Below, in pieces: positions 26,620 through 37,645 of a stretch of 38,617 nucleotides of DNA (within the stretch, counting starts at the first letter, position 1; every line of letters begins with the position of its first letter). The translations under genes were made by a program, and so were the position numbers. The notes beneath the pieces were generated by a model. The model saw only the letters and a list, made by a program, of their open reading frames with translations. It searched no databases and was not told the origin of the DNA. This DNA is from an uncultured bacterium (GTDB lineage Bacteria > Acidobacteriota > Thermoanaerobaculia > Multivoradales > J023), in the NCBI GenBank assembly GCA_937948815.1, contig CALFAM010000024.1, forward strand, positions 1-38,617, given 5' to 3'.

Positions 26620-27567
26620 ATGTCGACACGACAGGTCGTTCTTCTCGGGCCACAGCGGCTGGCGCCGACCCTCGATCGTGAAATCGAGAACCTCGCGATC
26701 GAGGGATCGATCGCGGCCATTACCGCTGGCTGGCAGGAGCGGGAGGCGGAAGACGACGAGCTGCGGGATCTGCTTGGTGGCGACGTCGTCAACCTCGATC
26801 TTCACCGCCGTGCTGACGCGGTCTTTGCCGAAGACAGCGAGCTCGCTGCTGCGCATCGCGATCGCCAGGACGAGCTGAAAGCCCTGCAGTCCTTCTATCG
26901 GTTTCGGCTCGATCCGGCCCTTGCGCCGGCTCGTGCCCTGCTCGAACGCCGTCGCGGCCCGACCCGCTGGCTGGCGGCCGAGCGTCGAGCCGCGGTGTCG
27001 GCTGTGCGCGCCCTCGACCGTCAGCACCTCTTGCGTGTGGCCGGTATTCATCGTCGGTTCGAAGCACTCTGGCATCCCTGGGAACGCCCGGCGGTGAAGC
27101 GCCATCGGAACGAGATCGGTGAGATCTTGTCGGGCGCCAAGGCGCTCGCCATCGCCGGCGGACACGTTGCCGTACTGCTCAACCGGCTTCGACTCTTCGG
27201 CGTGGCCGAGTTGCTCGGCAACCAGCCCATTCTGGCCTGGTCTGCGGGCGCCATGGCGCTTACCGACCGCGTGGTGCTCTTCCACGACACGCCACCTCAG
27301 GGCGCCGGCAATGCCGAAGTGCTCGAGAACGGCCTCGGTCTCGTACCGGGATTGGTCGTGCTTCCTCACGCCCGGCGGCGCTTGAAGCTCGACAACCCGC
27401 ATCGGGTCGCCCTCTTCTCGCGTCGCTTTCGGCCCGCCACGTGCGTCCCGCTCGACGAGGGCACGCGGCTGGTGATCGACGGGGAGGCAATGCGTGCCGA
27501 GCCGGACACACGCATGCTGCGGCGGGACGGCGCCGTGGTGCCGCTCGACGGCAAGGGTAGGAAATGA
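26620..27567 (+). CDS. Peptidase S51/cyanophycinase-like serine hydrolase
   Basis: A 315-residue protein with the C-terminal half of the type 1 glutamine-amidotransferase-like fold used by peptidase E and cyanophycinase. Visible elements are the AIAGGHVAVLLN glycine turn (177-188), the nucleophile elbow LAWSAGAMAL with Ser208, the GLGLVPG strand, a catalytic-type His250 in LPHARRRL and the LDEGTRLVIDG strand (278-288). S51 enzymes hydrolyse Asp-containing dipeptides or the branched Asp-Arg polymer cyanophycin. Residues about 65-170 form a long, Arg-rich helical insertion that I do not know from either family, so the substrate is probably different. It overlaps the esterase gene by four bases (ATGA) and heads the cassette. 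Confidence 0.7.
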   Translation: MSTRQVVLLGPQRLAPTLDREIENLAIEGSIAAITAGWQEREAEDDELRDLLGGDVVNLDLHRRADAVFAEDSELAAAHRDRQDELKALQSFYRFRLDPALAPARALLERRRGPTRWLAAERRAAVSAVRALDRQHLLRVAGIHRRFEALWHPWERPAVKRHRNEIGEILSGAKALAIAGGHVAVLLNRLRLFGVAELLGNQPILAWSAGAMALTDRVVLFHDTPPQGAGNAEVLENGLGLVPGLVVLPHARRRLKLDNPHRVALFSRRFRPATCVPLDEGTRLVIDGEAMRAEPDTRMLRRDGAVVPLDGKGRK

Positions 27568-28769
27568 CGTCGTCACCGAACACGCACGAGTCGAGGGCGC
27601 CGGAATCGCAAGGCTTCGCGACTGGATCGGCTTCCCGCCTGGCGATTCAGGATTTGATCGCGAGCGGGACACCATCTTCGGAAGCAATCGATGCTTTCCT
27701 CGAAGGGAAGCGGTTTCCCTTGGTCGAAGGGTCGTCGGTGACCTTTGTCTACCGGGGCGAGGTCGACAGCGTGTCGCTCCAACATTTCATCTACGGTCTG
27801 CCGACCTCTCAGCCGTTCGCGCGTGTCGGGAATAGCGATCTCTGGTATCTCACCCTGGAGCTGCCGCCCGAGTCGCGCATGCAGTACAAGCTGAACGTCG
27901 AACACGAGGGGCAAGGGCGCTGGATTCTCGATCCACAAAACCCCGAGCGCGCGTTCGATCCGTACGGTGCCAACTCGGTCTGTCACACCGACGGCGCCGA
28001 GCGGCCAGCCTGGACCTATCCCGATCCCGAAGCGCGGGCCGGCACGATCGATTCGATACGCGTTGCGAGCGATGCGTTTGGCGGTGTCCGCGAGGTGCCG
28101 GTCTATCTGCCCGCGCGCTTCCGCGCCAGCCGCCGCTACCCGCTCCTGGTGGTCCACGACGGCAGCGACTACCGCCGATACTCGGACCTTCAGACGGTCC
28201 TCGATAACCTCATCCATCGGCTGGAAGTGGCGCCGATGATTGTCGCACTGACCGATGCCGGGAACCGGCTCGAAGAGTACGCGGACCATCCGCCCCATGC
28301 TCGCTTCGTCACCGAGGAGCTCTTGCCCGCGCTCGACCAGAGCTTCCCGCTGATTCCCGGTCGCGGCAGCCGCGGCTTGATGGGAGCGAGCTTCGGCGGC
28401 GTGGCGGCACTGTCTTCCGCATGGCGGTACCAGGGCGTTTGGGGACGCCTGCTGCTGCAGAGCGGTTCGTTCGCGTTCACCGACATTGGCGAGCACGATC
28501 GGGGGCCGCTGTTCGATCCCGTGGTGCGATTCGTCAACGCCCTGCGCGACGAACCGGGCCGGCCCGCCGACAAGGTATTCGTTTCCTGCGGCACCTACGA
28601 ACGGCTGATCTACGAGAACCGATCGCTGGTGCCCCGTTTGCAAGCTGCTGGCATGGACGTGCGCTTCTTGGAGGCCCGAGATGGCCATAGCTGGGCCAAC
28701 TGGCGTGATCAGTTGCGGGTTGGCCTCTCGTGGCTGTTTCCCGGACCGCTCTGGATGGTGTATGAATAG
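27564..28769 (+). CDS. Enterochelin-esterase-like alpha/beta hydrolase
   Basis: A 401-residue protein with two parts. Residues about 40-140 form an Ig-like/E-set domain (strands around SSVTFVYRG and DLWYLTLELPPESRMQYKL) of the kind that precedes the catalytic domain in Fes/IroD enzymes. Residues 160-395 are an esterase D-like hydrolase: YPLLVVHDGSDY oxyanion region, nucleophile Ser276 in MGASFGG, and His375 in DGHSWANWRDQL. The acid residue expected in the CGT segment appears as Glu346. Fes-type enzymes hydrolyse ester bonds of catecholate siderophores, but no signal peptide or siderophore gene is present, so the substrate may be a product of the adjacent ligase. ATGA overlap with the upstream gene indicates coupling. 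Confidence 0.85.
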   Translation: MTSSPNTHESRAPESQGFATGSASRLAIQDLIASGTPSSEAIDAFLEGKRFPLVEGSSVTFVYRGEVDSVSLQHFIYGLPTSQPFARVGNSDLWYLTLELPPESRMQYKLNVEHEGQGRWILDPQNPERAFDPYGANSVCHTDGAERPAWTYPDPEARAGTIDSIRVASDAFGGVREVPVYLPARFRASRRYPLLVVHDGSDYRRYSDLQTVLDNLIHRLEVAPMIVALTDAGNRLEEYADHPPHARFVTEELLPALDQSFPLIPGRGSRGLMGASFGGVAALSSAWRYQGVWGRLLLQSGSFAFTDIGEHDRGPLFDPVVRFVNALRDEPGRPADKVFVSCGTYERLIYENRSLVPRLQAAGMDVRFLEARDGHSWANWRDQLRVGLSWLFPGPLWMVYE

Positions 28770-28831
28770 GCAGCCCATCGGGGGCACCGTCCACAGTCAA
28801 CGAGCGGTCCTCGAGGCCCCAAGGAGCTACT

Positions 28832-30085
28832 GTGCCCAATGTGACCCGCAAGATCGGACTCTCCCTCGGCGCGGACCTGTGCTGGCCCATTTGCTTCGAG
28901 GAGATCGTTCAGCGCCTCGATCTCGCGATCCCCTTCGAAGGGGACCGGGTTGGCGTCGAAGTGGAGCGGCTGACGATCGAGCCATTCGATCTCGAGCAGC
29001 CCTGCCGCTATGACGTGGTGCTCGATCGCCTGACCCACTGGTACAACACCAGTCGGGAATGGATCAAAAAAGCGGTCATTCTCGACGGTTTGTACGTGCT
29101 CAACAATCCCTGGACCGTGCAGTCCATGGAAAAGCAGACGTCGTATTGCGCGATGATGCGTCTCGGGCTGCCGGTCCCCAAGACCTGGATGGTGCCGCCC
29201 AAGGAGTACCCGCCTCACGCGGATCTGGCGACCACGCTCGAGCGCTACGCCAAGCTCTTCGACCTCGGCTCGATCGGTGAACGTCTCGGCTTCCCCTTGT
29301 TCATGAAGCCCTACGATGGCGGTGCCTGGCGCGGCGTAAGCTGCATCGAAGACGCCGACCAGCTGCGCAAGGCGTACGAGGAGAGTGGCACCAACGTGAT
29401 GCACCTGCAGCGCGCGGTCGAAGATTTCGATCTCTTCGTGCGCTCGATCGGCATCGGCCCCCAGGTCAACTCGGTACGCTACAACCCGACCGCGCCGCTC
29501 CATGAGCGGTACGAGGTCGCGTTCAACTTTCTGTCCGTCGACGAGCTGTCGCTGCTCCGCGACATGACCCTGACCATCAACAGCTTCTTCGGGTGGGACT
29601 TCAATTCGTGTGAGACCTTGCGCAAAGACGGTGTCTTCCACCCGATCGACTTTGCCAATGCCTGTCCGGATTCTCAGGTGACATCATTGCACTTCCACTT
29701 TCCCTGGCTGATCGGCGCCAAGGTTCGTTGGTCGATTTTCTGTGCTGTCACCGGGAAGAAGATGCGCCAGAACGTCGACTGGACGCCCTACTACGCGATT
29801 GCCGAGCAAGAGCTCCCCTATCGCGAGCGTCTGCGCGCGTATGCCGCGATCGCGGACGAGCGGATGGAGACGGAGCGTTTCCGTGCGTTCTGCGCCGAGC
29901 ATCTCGCGCATCTCGACGAGGTGATGGTCGAGTTTTTCGGGACCGACACCGCGAAGAACGCCGTGCGGAAAAAGGTCGAGGCCTTGTTTCCCAAGCACGA
30001 GATCGAGAAATTCACCGAGCACTTCTGGGGCCTGATCCAGTTCTGGCGCAAGACCGAGTCGGATCGCCTTTCCAAGGCGGGCTGA
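28832..30085 (+). CDS. ATP-grasp ligase-like protein
   Basis: A 417-residue protein. The GTG at 28832 follows AAGGAG by five bases. The ATP-grasp core shows a phosphate/adenine-binding Lys159 in GFPLFMKPYDGGAWRGV and metal-binding residues D273 and N276 in PIDFANACPDSQ. ATP-grasp enzymes activate a carboxylate as acyl phosphate and join it to an amine, thiol or other nucleophile. The N-terminal 100 residues form the usual first alpha/beta lobe, and the last 100 residues are helical with many charged residues. Together with the two preceding hydrolase genes it suggests synthesis and processing of an amide- or ester-linked product. The substrates are unknown. It is convergent with the membrane protein downstream (27-base gap). 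Confidence 0.82.
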   Translation: MPNVTRKIGLSLGADLCWPICFEEIVQRLDLAIPFEGDRVGVEVERLTIEPFDLEQPCRYDVVLDRLTHWYNTSREWIKKAVILDGLYVLNNPWTVQSMEKQTSYCAMMRLGLPVPKTWMVPPKEYPPHADLATTLERYAKLFDLGSIGERLGFPLFMKPYDGGAWRGVSCIEDADQLRKAYEESGTNVMHLQRAVEDFDLFVRSIGIGPQVNSVRYNPTAPLHERYEVAFNFLSVDELSLLRDMTLTINSFFGWDFNSCETLRKDGVFHPIDFANACPDSQVTSLHFHFPWLIGAKVRWSIFCAVTGKKMRQNVDWTPYYAIAEQELPYRERLRAYAAIADERMETERFRAFCAEHLAHLDEVMVEFFGTDTAKNAVRKKVEALFPKHEIEKFTEHFWGLIQFWRKTESDRLSKAG

Positions 30086-30112
30086 CCGCCGCTGGTCTGC
30101 GTGAGGCCCGAC

Positions 30113-31120
30113 CTACTGCTTGACTTGCAGCTCGCCCATGCTGCCGCTGAGGCGCAGGGTGAGCGTCGGATGGTCAGGGTTCTCGGTGGTTTCGTCGACC
30201 CGGAGCTGACGCTCACCCATTGCGACGCTGGCGCGATCGATGTCGATGTTCACGCCCGTCTCGGGCAACCAGAGGCGCGCTTCGCCCATGCTGAAGCTGA
30301 CTTCCACGTCAGCGTCGTTGTGCCAGGTGCCGCTGAGGTCGACCAGGACCTCGCCCATGCCGTGATCCACCTGCACGGACTGCGGACTGGCGTCACCGAG
30401 ACCCCGTAGCTCGACGCTGCCCATCGAGCTGTCGACGACGAAGCGAGACATGGGCACGCGGAGGGGCTCGCGGAACTCGAGAAAGTGCTCACCCATGTCG
30501 AGGTCGAGGTCGACGTCGCGCAACCAGAGTCCGCCGAGGTCGATCTCGGACTGGCCAGTACCGATGGTGCCGACGATGTCGAGCGGCTGGTCCCGTGGCA
30601 CCGTGATGGTCACCCGGTTGCGGCCCTGGCTGCCGCCGCGCAGCAGCAGGCCAAACCAGCCCCCTTTGCTGCCGAAGCCGATCTTGTACTTCCAGGTACC
30701 GTCGCCACGCTCATCGTAAGACTCGGAAAGCTCGAAGGCGCTGGTGTCGTAGTCGGCCTCGACGCGAATCGGCTCGCCGGCGGGGCCCGGTTGAATGATG
30801 AACTCGCCCATGTTGAGGTCGAGCTCGAGCACGCCAGCCCGGACTTCGCTCGGGTCGAAGTCGGCCGGTAGCGGAGCAATGGGGATGGCGGGCAGCTCAC
30901 CGCTGCCAGGCGGTGCGTCGGGAAGCTCGGGGAGGTTGGGCAAGGGTGGCGCAGCCGGCAGCTCGCGCTCGACCGCGCGCTGCTCTGGATTCGGATCGCC
31001 CCAGTCCGTGGTGAGATGAATGGCGCCGAAGAGGAGCCCGACACCGACGAGGGCCGCAATCACCAGCAAGCATCCGGTGCATCCGACCTTGAAGCATCCT
31101 TTTCCTCTGCCCTCGCTCAT
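30113..31120 (-). CDS. Membrane-anchored beta-repeat protein with seven Met-Gly motifs
   Basis: A 335-residue protein; the ATG at 31120 follows AGGAGG by four bases. A cytoplasmic CxxxxCxxC cluster (9, 14, 17) precedes a transmembrane helix (about 17-36), a Pro-rich linker (55-90), and an extracytoplasmic beta domain. In that domain the motif M-G-(E/S) recurs at residues 104, 209, 233, 255, 278, 301 and 328, each followed by a short hydrophobic strand. The layout recalls DUF4097/LiaF-like beta-solenoid domains, but the strict Met-Gly placement is distinctive. No catalytic residues are evident. It is the last gene of a minus-strand run; its ATG overlaps the stop of a possible small upstream gene. 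Confidence 0.75.
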   Translation of the reverse strand: MSEGRGKGCFKVGCTGCLLVIAALVGVGLLFGAIHLTTDWGDPNPEQRAVERELPAAPPLPNLPELPDAPPGSGELPAIPIAPLPADFDPSEVRAGVLELDLNMGEFIIQPGPAGEPIRVEADYDTSAFELSESYDERGDGTWKYKIGFGSKGGWFGLLLRGGSQGRNRVTITVPRDQPLDIVGTIGTGQSEIDLGGLWLRDVDLDLDMGEHFLEFREPLRVPMSRFVVDSSMGSVELRGLGDASPQSVQVDHGMGEVLVDLSGTWHNDADVEVSFSMGEARLWLPETGVNIDIDRASVAMGERQLRVDETTENPDHPTLTLRLSGSMGELQVKQ

Positions 31121-31332
31121 CGCTCCTCCTGGGATTCACCGTCCGCGTGCAGCACGATGGTGTGTCCGGATTCGGTTCGCGCCGCCACCTGTGACGCGCT
31201 CAAACCTACGGCGTCACGAACTCGGAGTTTCGCCAGTCGCGATTCGTCGATCGAGAATCGCCCAACCGACGACTCCGCGGCCTGTCGGTGGACCCGTCCT
31301 GCGCGGGCCGCTCGGACTGTGCACGGGCTCAA
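31117..31332 (-). CDS. Possible small protein linking two genes by stop/start overlaps
   Basis: A 71-codon frame that could start at TTG 31332 (overlapping the TlpA stop as TTGA) and stops at a TGA that overlaps the ATG of the next gene as ATGA. The second half, with GRFSIDESRLAKLRVRDAV, has normal protein-like composition and the region is otherwise an unusually long gap for this operon. There is no ATG or GTG and the nearest GAGGA is distant, so the start is weak. No domain is recognised. It may be chance. Confidence 0.3.
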   Translation of the reverse strand: MSPCTVRAARAGRVHRQAAESSVGRFSIDESRLAKLRVRDAVGLSASQVAARTESGHTIVLHADGESQEER

Positions 31333-32645
31333 GTGCCGGGCACGTCCTCGGCAAGCAAGGAGCCGACCAGGGACTCGAGCTCGGCGACCAGCTTTTCGTG
31401 ATGCGCGCCGGTTCCCGGGCCGGAGAACCCCGAGTGAATCTTGCGCACTCGTCCGTCTCGGCCAATGAAGACGGATGTCGGGTAGGCCACGATGCGATCC
31501 AGGTCTGGCAGCGTCAACGCCGCGTCGGCCTTGTCGGTGGTGCCGCCGGCGAGCAGCATGAGGTAGTCGATACCGTGCCGCTCGGAAAAGCGCCGAACCT
31601 GGCGACGATCGCGTTCGACATTGCCGGTGAACTCGTAGGCCAGGCCGACGATCGCCAGGCCCTGGTCGCGGAAACGGCGATCCCACTCGGCGAGCAGAGG
31701 TGCTTCGTCGTTGCAGTTGGGGCACCAGCTTCCGAAGATGTTGACGATCACCACCTTGCCGGCGAAACGCGGATCTGACTCGGTGACCGTCTGCCCCTCG
31801 AGGTCTGCGAATGCGAAACGGAAGCGCCCTTCGTCGTTGGTCAGGCGCGCCAGGGTCCAGTCGCTCGGAAGGATGCTCTCGTCGGCCTCGGCGGGCCGGG
31901 CGACCCAGGTGGCATGGTAGGTGTCTCGGGACCAGAAGTCGCCTTCGAGCGTGCCGTCTGCCTGGGCGCGCGCATGAAAGAGAAAGGCATGGCTGCCGTC
32001 GAAGGTCGAGAGCCGCAGCAGGCCGTCCTCATAGCTGCCTTCGAGGAAGCGATAGTCGCCGGTCGGCGTCAGGAAGGTGCCGGTCACGTGGTTGCCTTCC
32101 TGGCGAAACTCGCCCTGAGCGGGCTCGCTACCGTCCTCGTCGGTAAAGGTCGTCGCCCAGATGCCATCGACCGACGGCAGCGCTGCGCCATCTCCGCCCG
32201 AGAGGTCGGTTTCCGCGCGGGGGCGGAAGCGGGTGGTGTCGCCGCGAACCGCTGAGAAACCGAGGGTCGAGTTCACGCCGCCTTCACCGGTGCGCCGCCA
32301 CGATCCGCTTATCAAGGCGCCGTCGTCGCTGACCTCGGCAGTGATCTCGGCATCGTAGAAGTCGAAATTCAGCACAACTCGCTTGCCGTCGACTTCTACG
32401 CTGCTGGCCGGCGCGGCTTCTTCTCCCGTGACCATGCCGGCCACCAGACCCTCGCCAGCTTCGTCGATCTTGAGCGCGAACGGCAAGGCGCCGCCAGGCG
32501 ATGCGAGCTCGGCACGCCAGGTACCTGCCAGGGATGGCGTGGGCTCGACGGGTGCGGGCGGAGGGGATTCCTGGCGGCTGCAAGCGTTCGCCAGGAGGAG
32601 AATCAACGACGAGGCGAGGCAAAACGACCGGTCAAACGTGCTCAT
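31329..32645 (-). CDS. TlpA/thioredoxin-like lipoprotein with two N-terminal beta domains
   Basis: A 438-residue protein with a lipoprotein-type signal (hydrophobic stretch ending in ANAC-SRQ, Cys22 or so). Two similar beta-rich modules follow (about 35-135 and 150-250), each starting G-T/I-W and built of alternating strands, like the lipocalin-type domains seen before TlpA domains in other bacteria. The C-terminal domain is a TlpA-like thioredoxin with the redox motif FGSWCPNCNDEAPLL and the cis-Pro region YPTSVFIGRDGRV. It would reduce disulfides or act in cytochrome/oxidative folding in the periplasm. It follows the SGNH gene by 27 bases on the same strand. An ATG at 32666 is possible but adds a poor N-terminus. 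Confidence 0.88.
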   Translation of the reverse strand: MSTFDRSFCLASSLILLLANACSRQESPPPAPVEPTPSLAGTWRAELASPGGALPFALKIDEAGEGLVAGMVTGEEAAPASSVEVDGKRVVLNFDFYDAEITAEVSDDGALISGSWRRTGEGGVNSTLGFSAVRGDTTRFRPRAETDLSGGDGAALPSVDGIWATTFTDEDGSEPAQGEFRQEGNHVTGTFLTPTGDYRFLEGSYEDGLLRLSTFDGSHAFLFHARAQADGTLEGDFWSRDTYHATWVARPAEADESILPSDWTLARLTNDEGRFRFAFADLEGQTVTESDPRFAGKVVIVNIFGSWCPNCNDEAPLLAEWDRRFRDQGLAIVGLAYEFTGNVERDRRQVRRFSERHGIDYLMLLAGGTTDKADAALTLPDLDRIVAYPTSVFIGRDGRVRKIHSGFSGPGTGAHHEKLVAELESLVGSLLAEDVPGT

Positions 32646-32672
32646 GCGCGCATTGTAGTCCGCCAACGTGGG

Positions 32673-34043
32673 CTACTGCACGGTGCTGCCGTCGAACGCG
32701 GGCGCGAGCTCCGCTGCGACGATGCGGCCGATGGCGGTGCCCAGCAGGTCGTTCCCGCGGGTGTTCAGGTGGCAGCAGGTATCGCTGTAGAGGGTTTCTT
32801 CGATGTCGGCAAAGAGTTGTGTGAGGTCGAAAAAGCGTACGCCACGCTCCTGCAGACGGGCCCCTTCGGCGCGAAGGAGCGGGTAGGTGGACTCGATGAT
32901 GCTGCGGTGATGGATGTCCGGGTCGAAGGCTTGCTGCCGCTCCTCGTCGGAAAGAGGCTTGGCACCCGGGAGATATTGATTGGGCTGCAGCACGTGCAGA
33001 TAGCGGACACCGTGGGCGCGGGCGATGGCATCGATCTGGCGCGACGCCTGGCTCCAGTAGTCGACCTGCGCGGCATAGCGGGCCGACCGGTCCAGGTCGC
33101 GAGGGGGTGGTCCTTGAGACTCGAAGCGCCTTGGCGCCTCGGAATCCACAGCGAGGCTGGCGCGCAGCGCGTTTTGGCGATTGGCAAGAGGCTGATCGCG
33201 AAGGCGCCAGAGTAAGTGGCACGCCGCGCTGCGGGTGAAGAGCCCGGAGCAGAGTCGTGTGCGGTGTGCGCGTAGGCCGTCCAGGTAGGCGATCTCACCA
33301 GCCCGACGCTGCTGGTCGACGTCCGGAAGTCCGCCGATCAGGGTACGCCAGTTGACCGGATAGTCGGGCGACAGGCCCGTCCGCAGGTTGTCGAAGGGCA
33401 GGACCATCTCGTTGAAACCGTCGAGATTGATCACGACGTCGAACGGGTCTCCCCTGGCCAGGTGGTGGGCGATGACGTTGAGCTGCTGGGGCTGCTTGTA
33501 GCCGCCCATGGCGAGGCTGGTAACCGGGATCGCCTCGCGCGGCAGGCCGGTGGCCCGGCTGATCTCGGCCGCCATGCGCGACCACCCGCCGAATGCAAAG
33601 TGGTTGGCGACCGAGCCGCCCAAGACGGCGATCCGGATGCGCTTCGCGGTGCCCGGATCGGGGTGTGGATTCTTGCGTGCGAAGAAGCCGTCTTCGGTGA
33701 CGTTCCACCATCGGTTGGCCACGGCTGGGTCGCGGGTGTAGCCGAAGAATGGGTGGACCACGATGCTGCGCTCCGAGGCCGTTGCGGGTCGGGGACGTGC
33801 TTCTGCGTCGCTCGGCTCGGCCTCACTGGGTGTCGCCTCACTGGGTGTCGCCTCACCGGGTGTCGCCTCGCTGGGGTCGGCAAGCACGGCCTGTCGTTTC
33901 GCCGCCCGCTGGGCGTGGTCGCTCCAATGGCCGTCGAGTATCCGCAAACCGACGTGTGCCGAGACCTCGAAGAGGACAACCGCCAGGGCCGTCAGCATGA
34001 GCGTGAAGACGAGCGTGCGACGGCGACTGGATGTGGTGCTCAT
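32673..34043 (-). CDS. Membrane-anchored SGNH/GDSL-like hydrolase
   Basis: A 456-residue protein with one transmembrane helix (about 12-32), a repeat-rich linker (about 55-80) and an extracytoplasmic SGNH domain. Blocks are recognisable: [15 protein letters not shown] with the nucleophile-type Ser, [11 protein letters not shown] with the Gly, INLDGFNEM with the Asn, and [14 protein letters not shown] with the Asp-His pair. SGNH enzymes remove or transfer acyl groups on glycans or lipids. It is 30 bases downstream of uvrA and 27 bases upstream of the TlpA gene. The linker is coded by a 15-bp tandem repeat. The substrate is unknown. Confidence 0.8.
   Translation of the reverse strand: MSTTSSRRRTLVFTLMLTALAVVLFEVSAHVGLRILDGHWSDHAQRAAKRQAVLADPSEATPGEATPSEATPSEAEPSDAEARPRPATASERSIVVHPFFGYTRDPAVANRWWNVTEDGFFARKNPHPDPGTAKRIRIAVLGGSVANHFAFGGWSRMAAEISRATGLPREAIPVTSLAMGGYKQPQQLNVIAHHLARGDPFDVVINLDGFNEMVLPFDNLRTGLSPDYPVNWRTLIGGLPDVDQQRRAGEIAYLDGLRAHRTRLCSGLFTRSAACHLLWRLRDQPLANRQNALRASLAVDSEAPRRFESQGPPPRDLDRSARYAAQVDYWSQASRQIDAIARAHGVRYLHVLQPNQYLPGAKPLSDEERQQAFDPDIHHRSIIESTYPLLRAEGARLQERGVRFFDLTQLFADIEETLYSDTCCHLNTRGNDLLGTAIGRIVAAELAPAFDGSTVQ
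33821..33880. repeat. 15-bp tandem repeat in SGNH linker
   Basis: The unit CCTCACTGGGTGTCG occurs at 33821, 33836 and 33851 (one mismatch), with a degenerate fourth copy at 33866. On the minus strand it codes a five-residue Ser/Gly-Glu-Ala-Thr-Pro repeat between the membrane helix and the catalytic domain. Copy-number change would alter linker length by five residues without shifting the frame. Confidence 0.9.
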
Positions 34044-34073
34044 CGTCCTAGGGTGCTCATCGAGATGGCGTGC

Positions 34074-34079
<6 letters not shown>
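34036..34079. repeat. Three copies of GTGCTCATCG at exact 17-base spacing
   Basis: GTGCTCATCG is found at 34036-34045, 34053-34062 and 34070-34079. On the minus strand (CGATGAGCAC) the first copy contains the UvrA stop, the middle copy is intergenic and the third contains the SGNH start codon. The seven bases between copies are not conserved. It could be a protein-binding array, a remnant of start-region duplication, or a set of alternative start codons in three frames. Confidence 0.85.
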
Positions 34080-37085
<3,006 letters not shown>

Positions 37086-37366
37086 GGCTCAACAACGTCG
37101 CATTGCTTCCCAGGGCAGCACCATGGCCCGGGCAAGGCTCGACGAGCCGGGCAGTCTATCCGACGTGCAACGAAGTGGCTGGCAGATGCCGGCCCACGCC
37201 CGCGGGCTCCCGCCGCAACCCGAACGTACGAGGCTCGGCACCGGGCAGAGAGCCGCCTTCTTGCGGTGCTTGACGATGGCCCCGTTGACCGTGGCGCTGG
37301 CTCGTTGGGAGGCTTCGCAGGTCTTGCATCGCGGTGCGGCGACACACGATGCACGGCTCGGCGCTC
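37086..37366. other. Intergenic stretch upstream of uvrA, no gene recognised
   Basis: These 281 bases separate the small DUF4177 gene from uvrA on the same strand and should contain the uvrA promoter. Frames across it are Arg/Pro/Ser-rich and lack family resemblance. No SOS-box-like palindrome (CTGT-N8-ACAG) or tRNA was seen. Confidence 0.45.
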
Positions 37367-37564
37367 TCAGTCATCCACGGGACGCTCGAGAAGGACTCGA
37401 AGCGGCATCCAGAGACCAAATTCAAGCGGGAACACCTGCACGACGCGCCAGCCGTCCGATGCTTCTTGATTCAAGGTGGTGTCGAGATCGACCGGTGATG
37501 CCTTGGTCAGGAAGAAGCGTCTTGGTGGGTTTACGACAATGGACTTGTATTCGAATCGGCTCAT
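37367..37564 (-). CDS. DUF4177-family small protein
   Basis: A 65-residue protein matching the DUF4177 pattern: an N-terminal FEYKSIVV strand, a central helix preceding GWRVVQVFPLE and a short C-terminal strand. The family's function is not known; members are small cytoplasmic alpha/beta proteins. The ATG at 37564 follows GGAGGG closely. That ribosome-binding site is one arm of a perfect 10-bp inverted repeat. It lies 154 bases downstream of the penicillin-binding protein gene on the same strand. Confidence 0.8.
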   Translation of the reverse strand: MSRFEYKSIVVNPPRRFFLTKASPVDLDTTLNQEASDGWRVVQVFPLEFGLWMPLRVLLERPVDD

Positions 37565-37566
37565 CT

Positions 37567-37600
37567 TCCCTCCGGATGTCTGGCAAAGCCTCCGGAGGGA
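37567..37600 (-). promoter_or_regulatory. Perfect 10-bp hairpin covering the DUF4177 ribosome-binding site
   Basis: TCCCTCCGGA (37567-37576) and TCCGGAGGGA (37591-37600) are exact reverse complements with a 14-base loop. In the minus-strand transcript the downstream arm contains the GGAGGG that precedes the ATG at 37564, so the folded form would hide the ribosome-binding site. There is no T-run, which argues against an ordinary terminator. Confidence 0.55.
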
Positions 37601-37645
37601 TTACGGCTCTTGGCGGGGATGTAGTCGCCCACGTCGGGGGATTGA

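Noticed and set aside
26341-28787. Two frames of about 400-450 codons on the minus strand opposite the cassette
   Set aside because: The plus strand has conserved catalytic motifs, overlapping starts and ribosome-binding sites; the minus frames have none.
37156-37425. 89-codon minus-strand frame with a CxxC near its start
   Set aside because: It overlaps the DUF4177 gene, is Arg/Gly/Pro-rich after the first third and has no ribosome-binding site.
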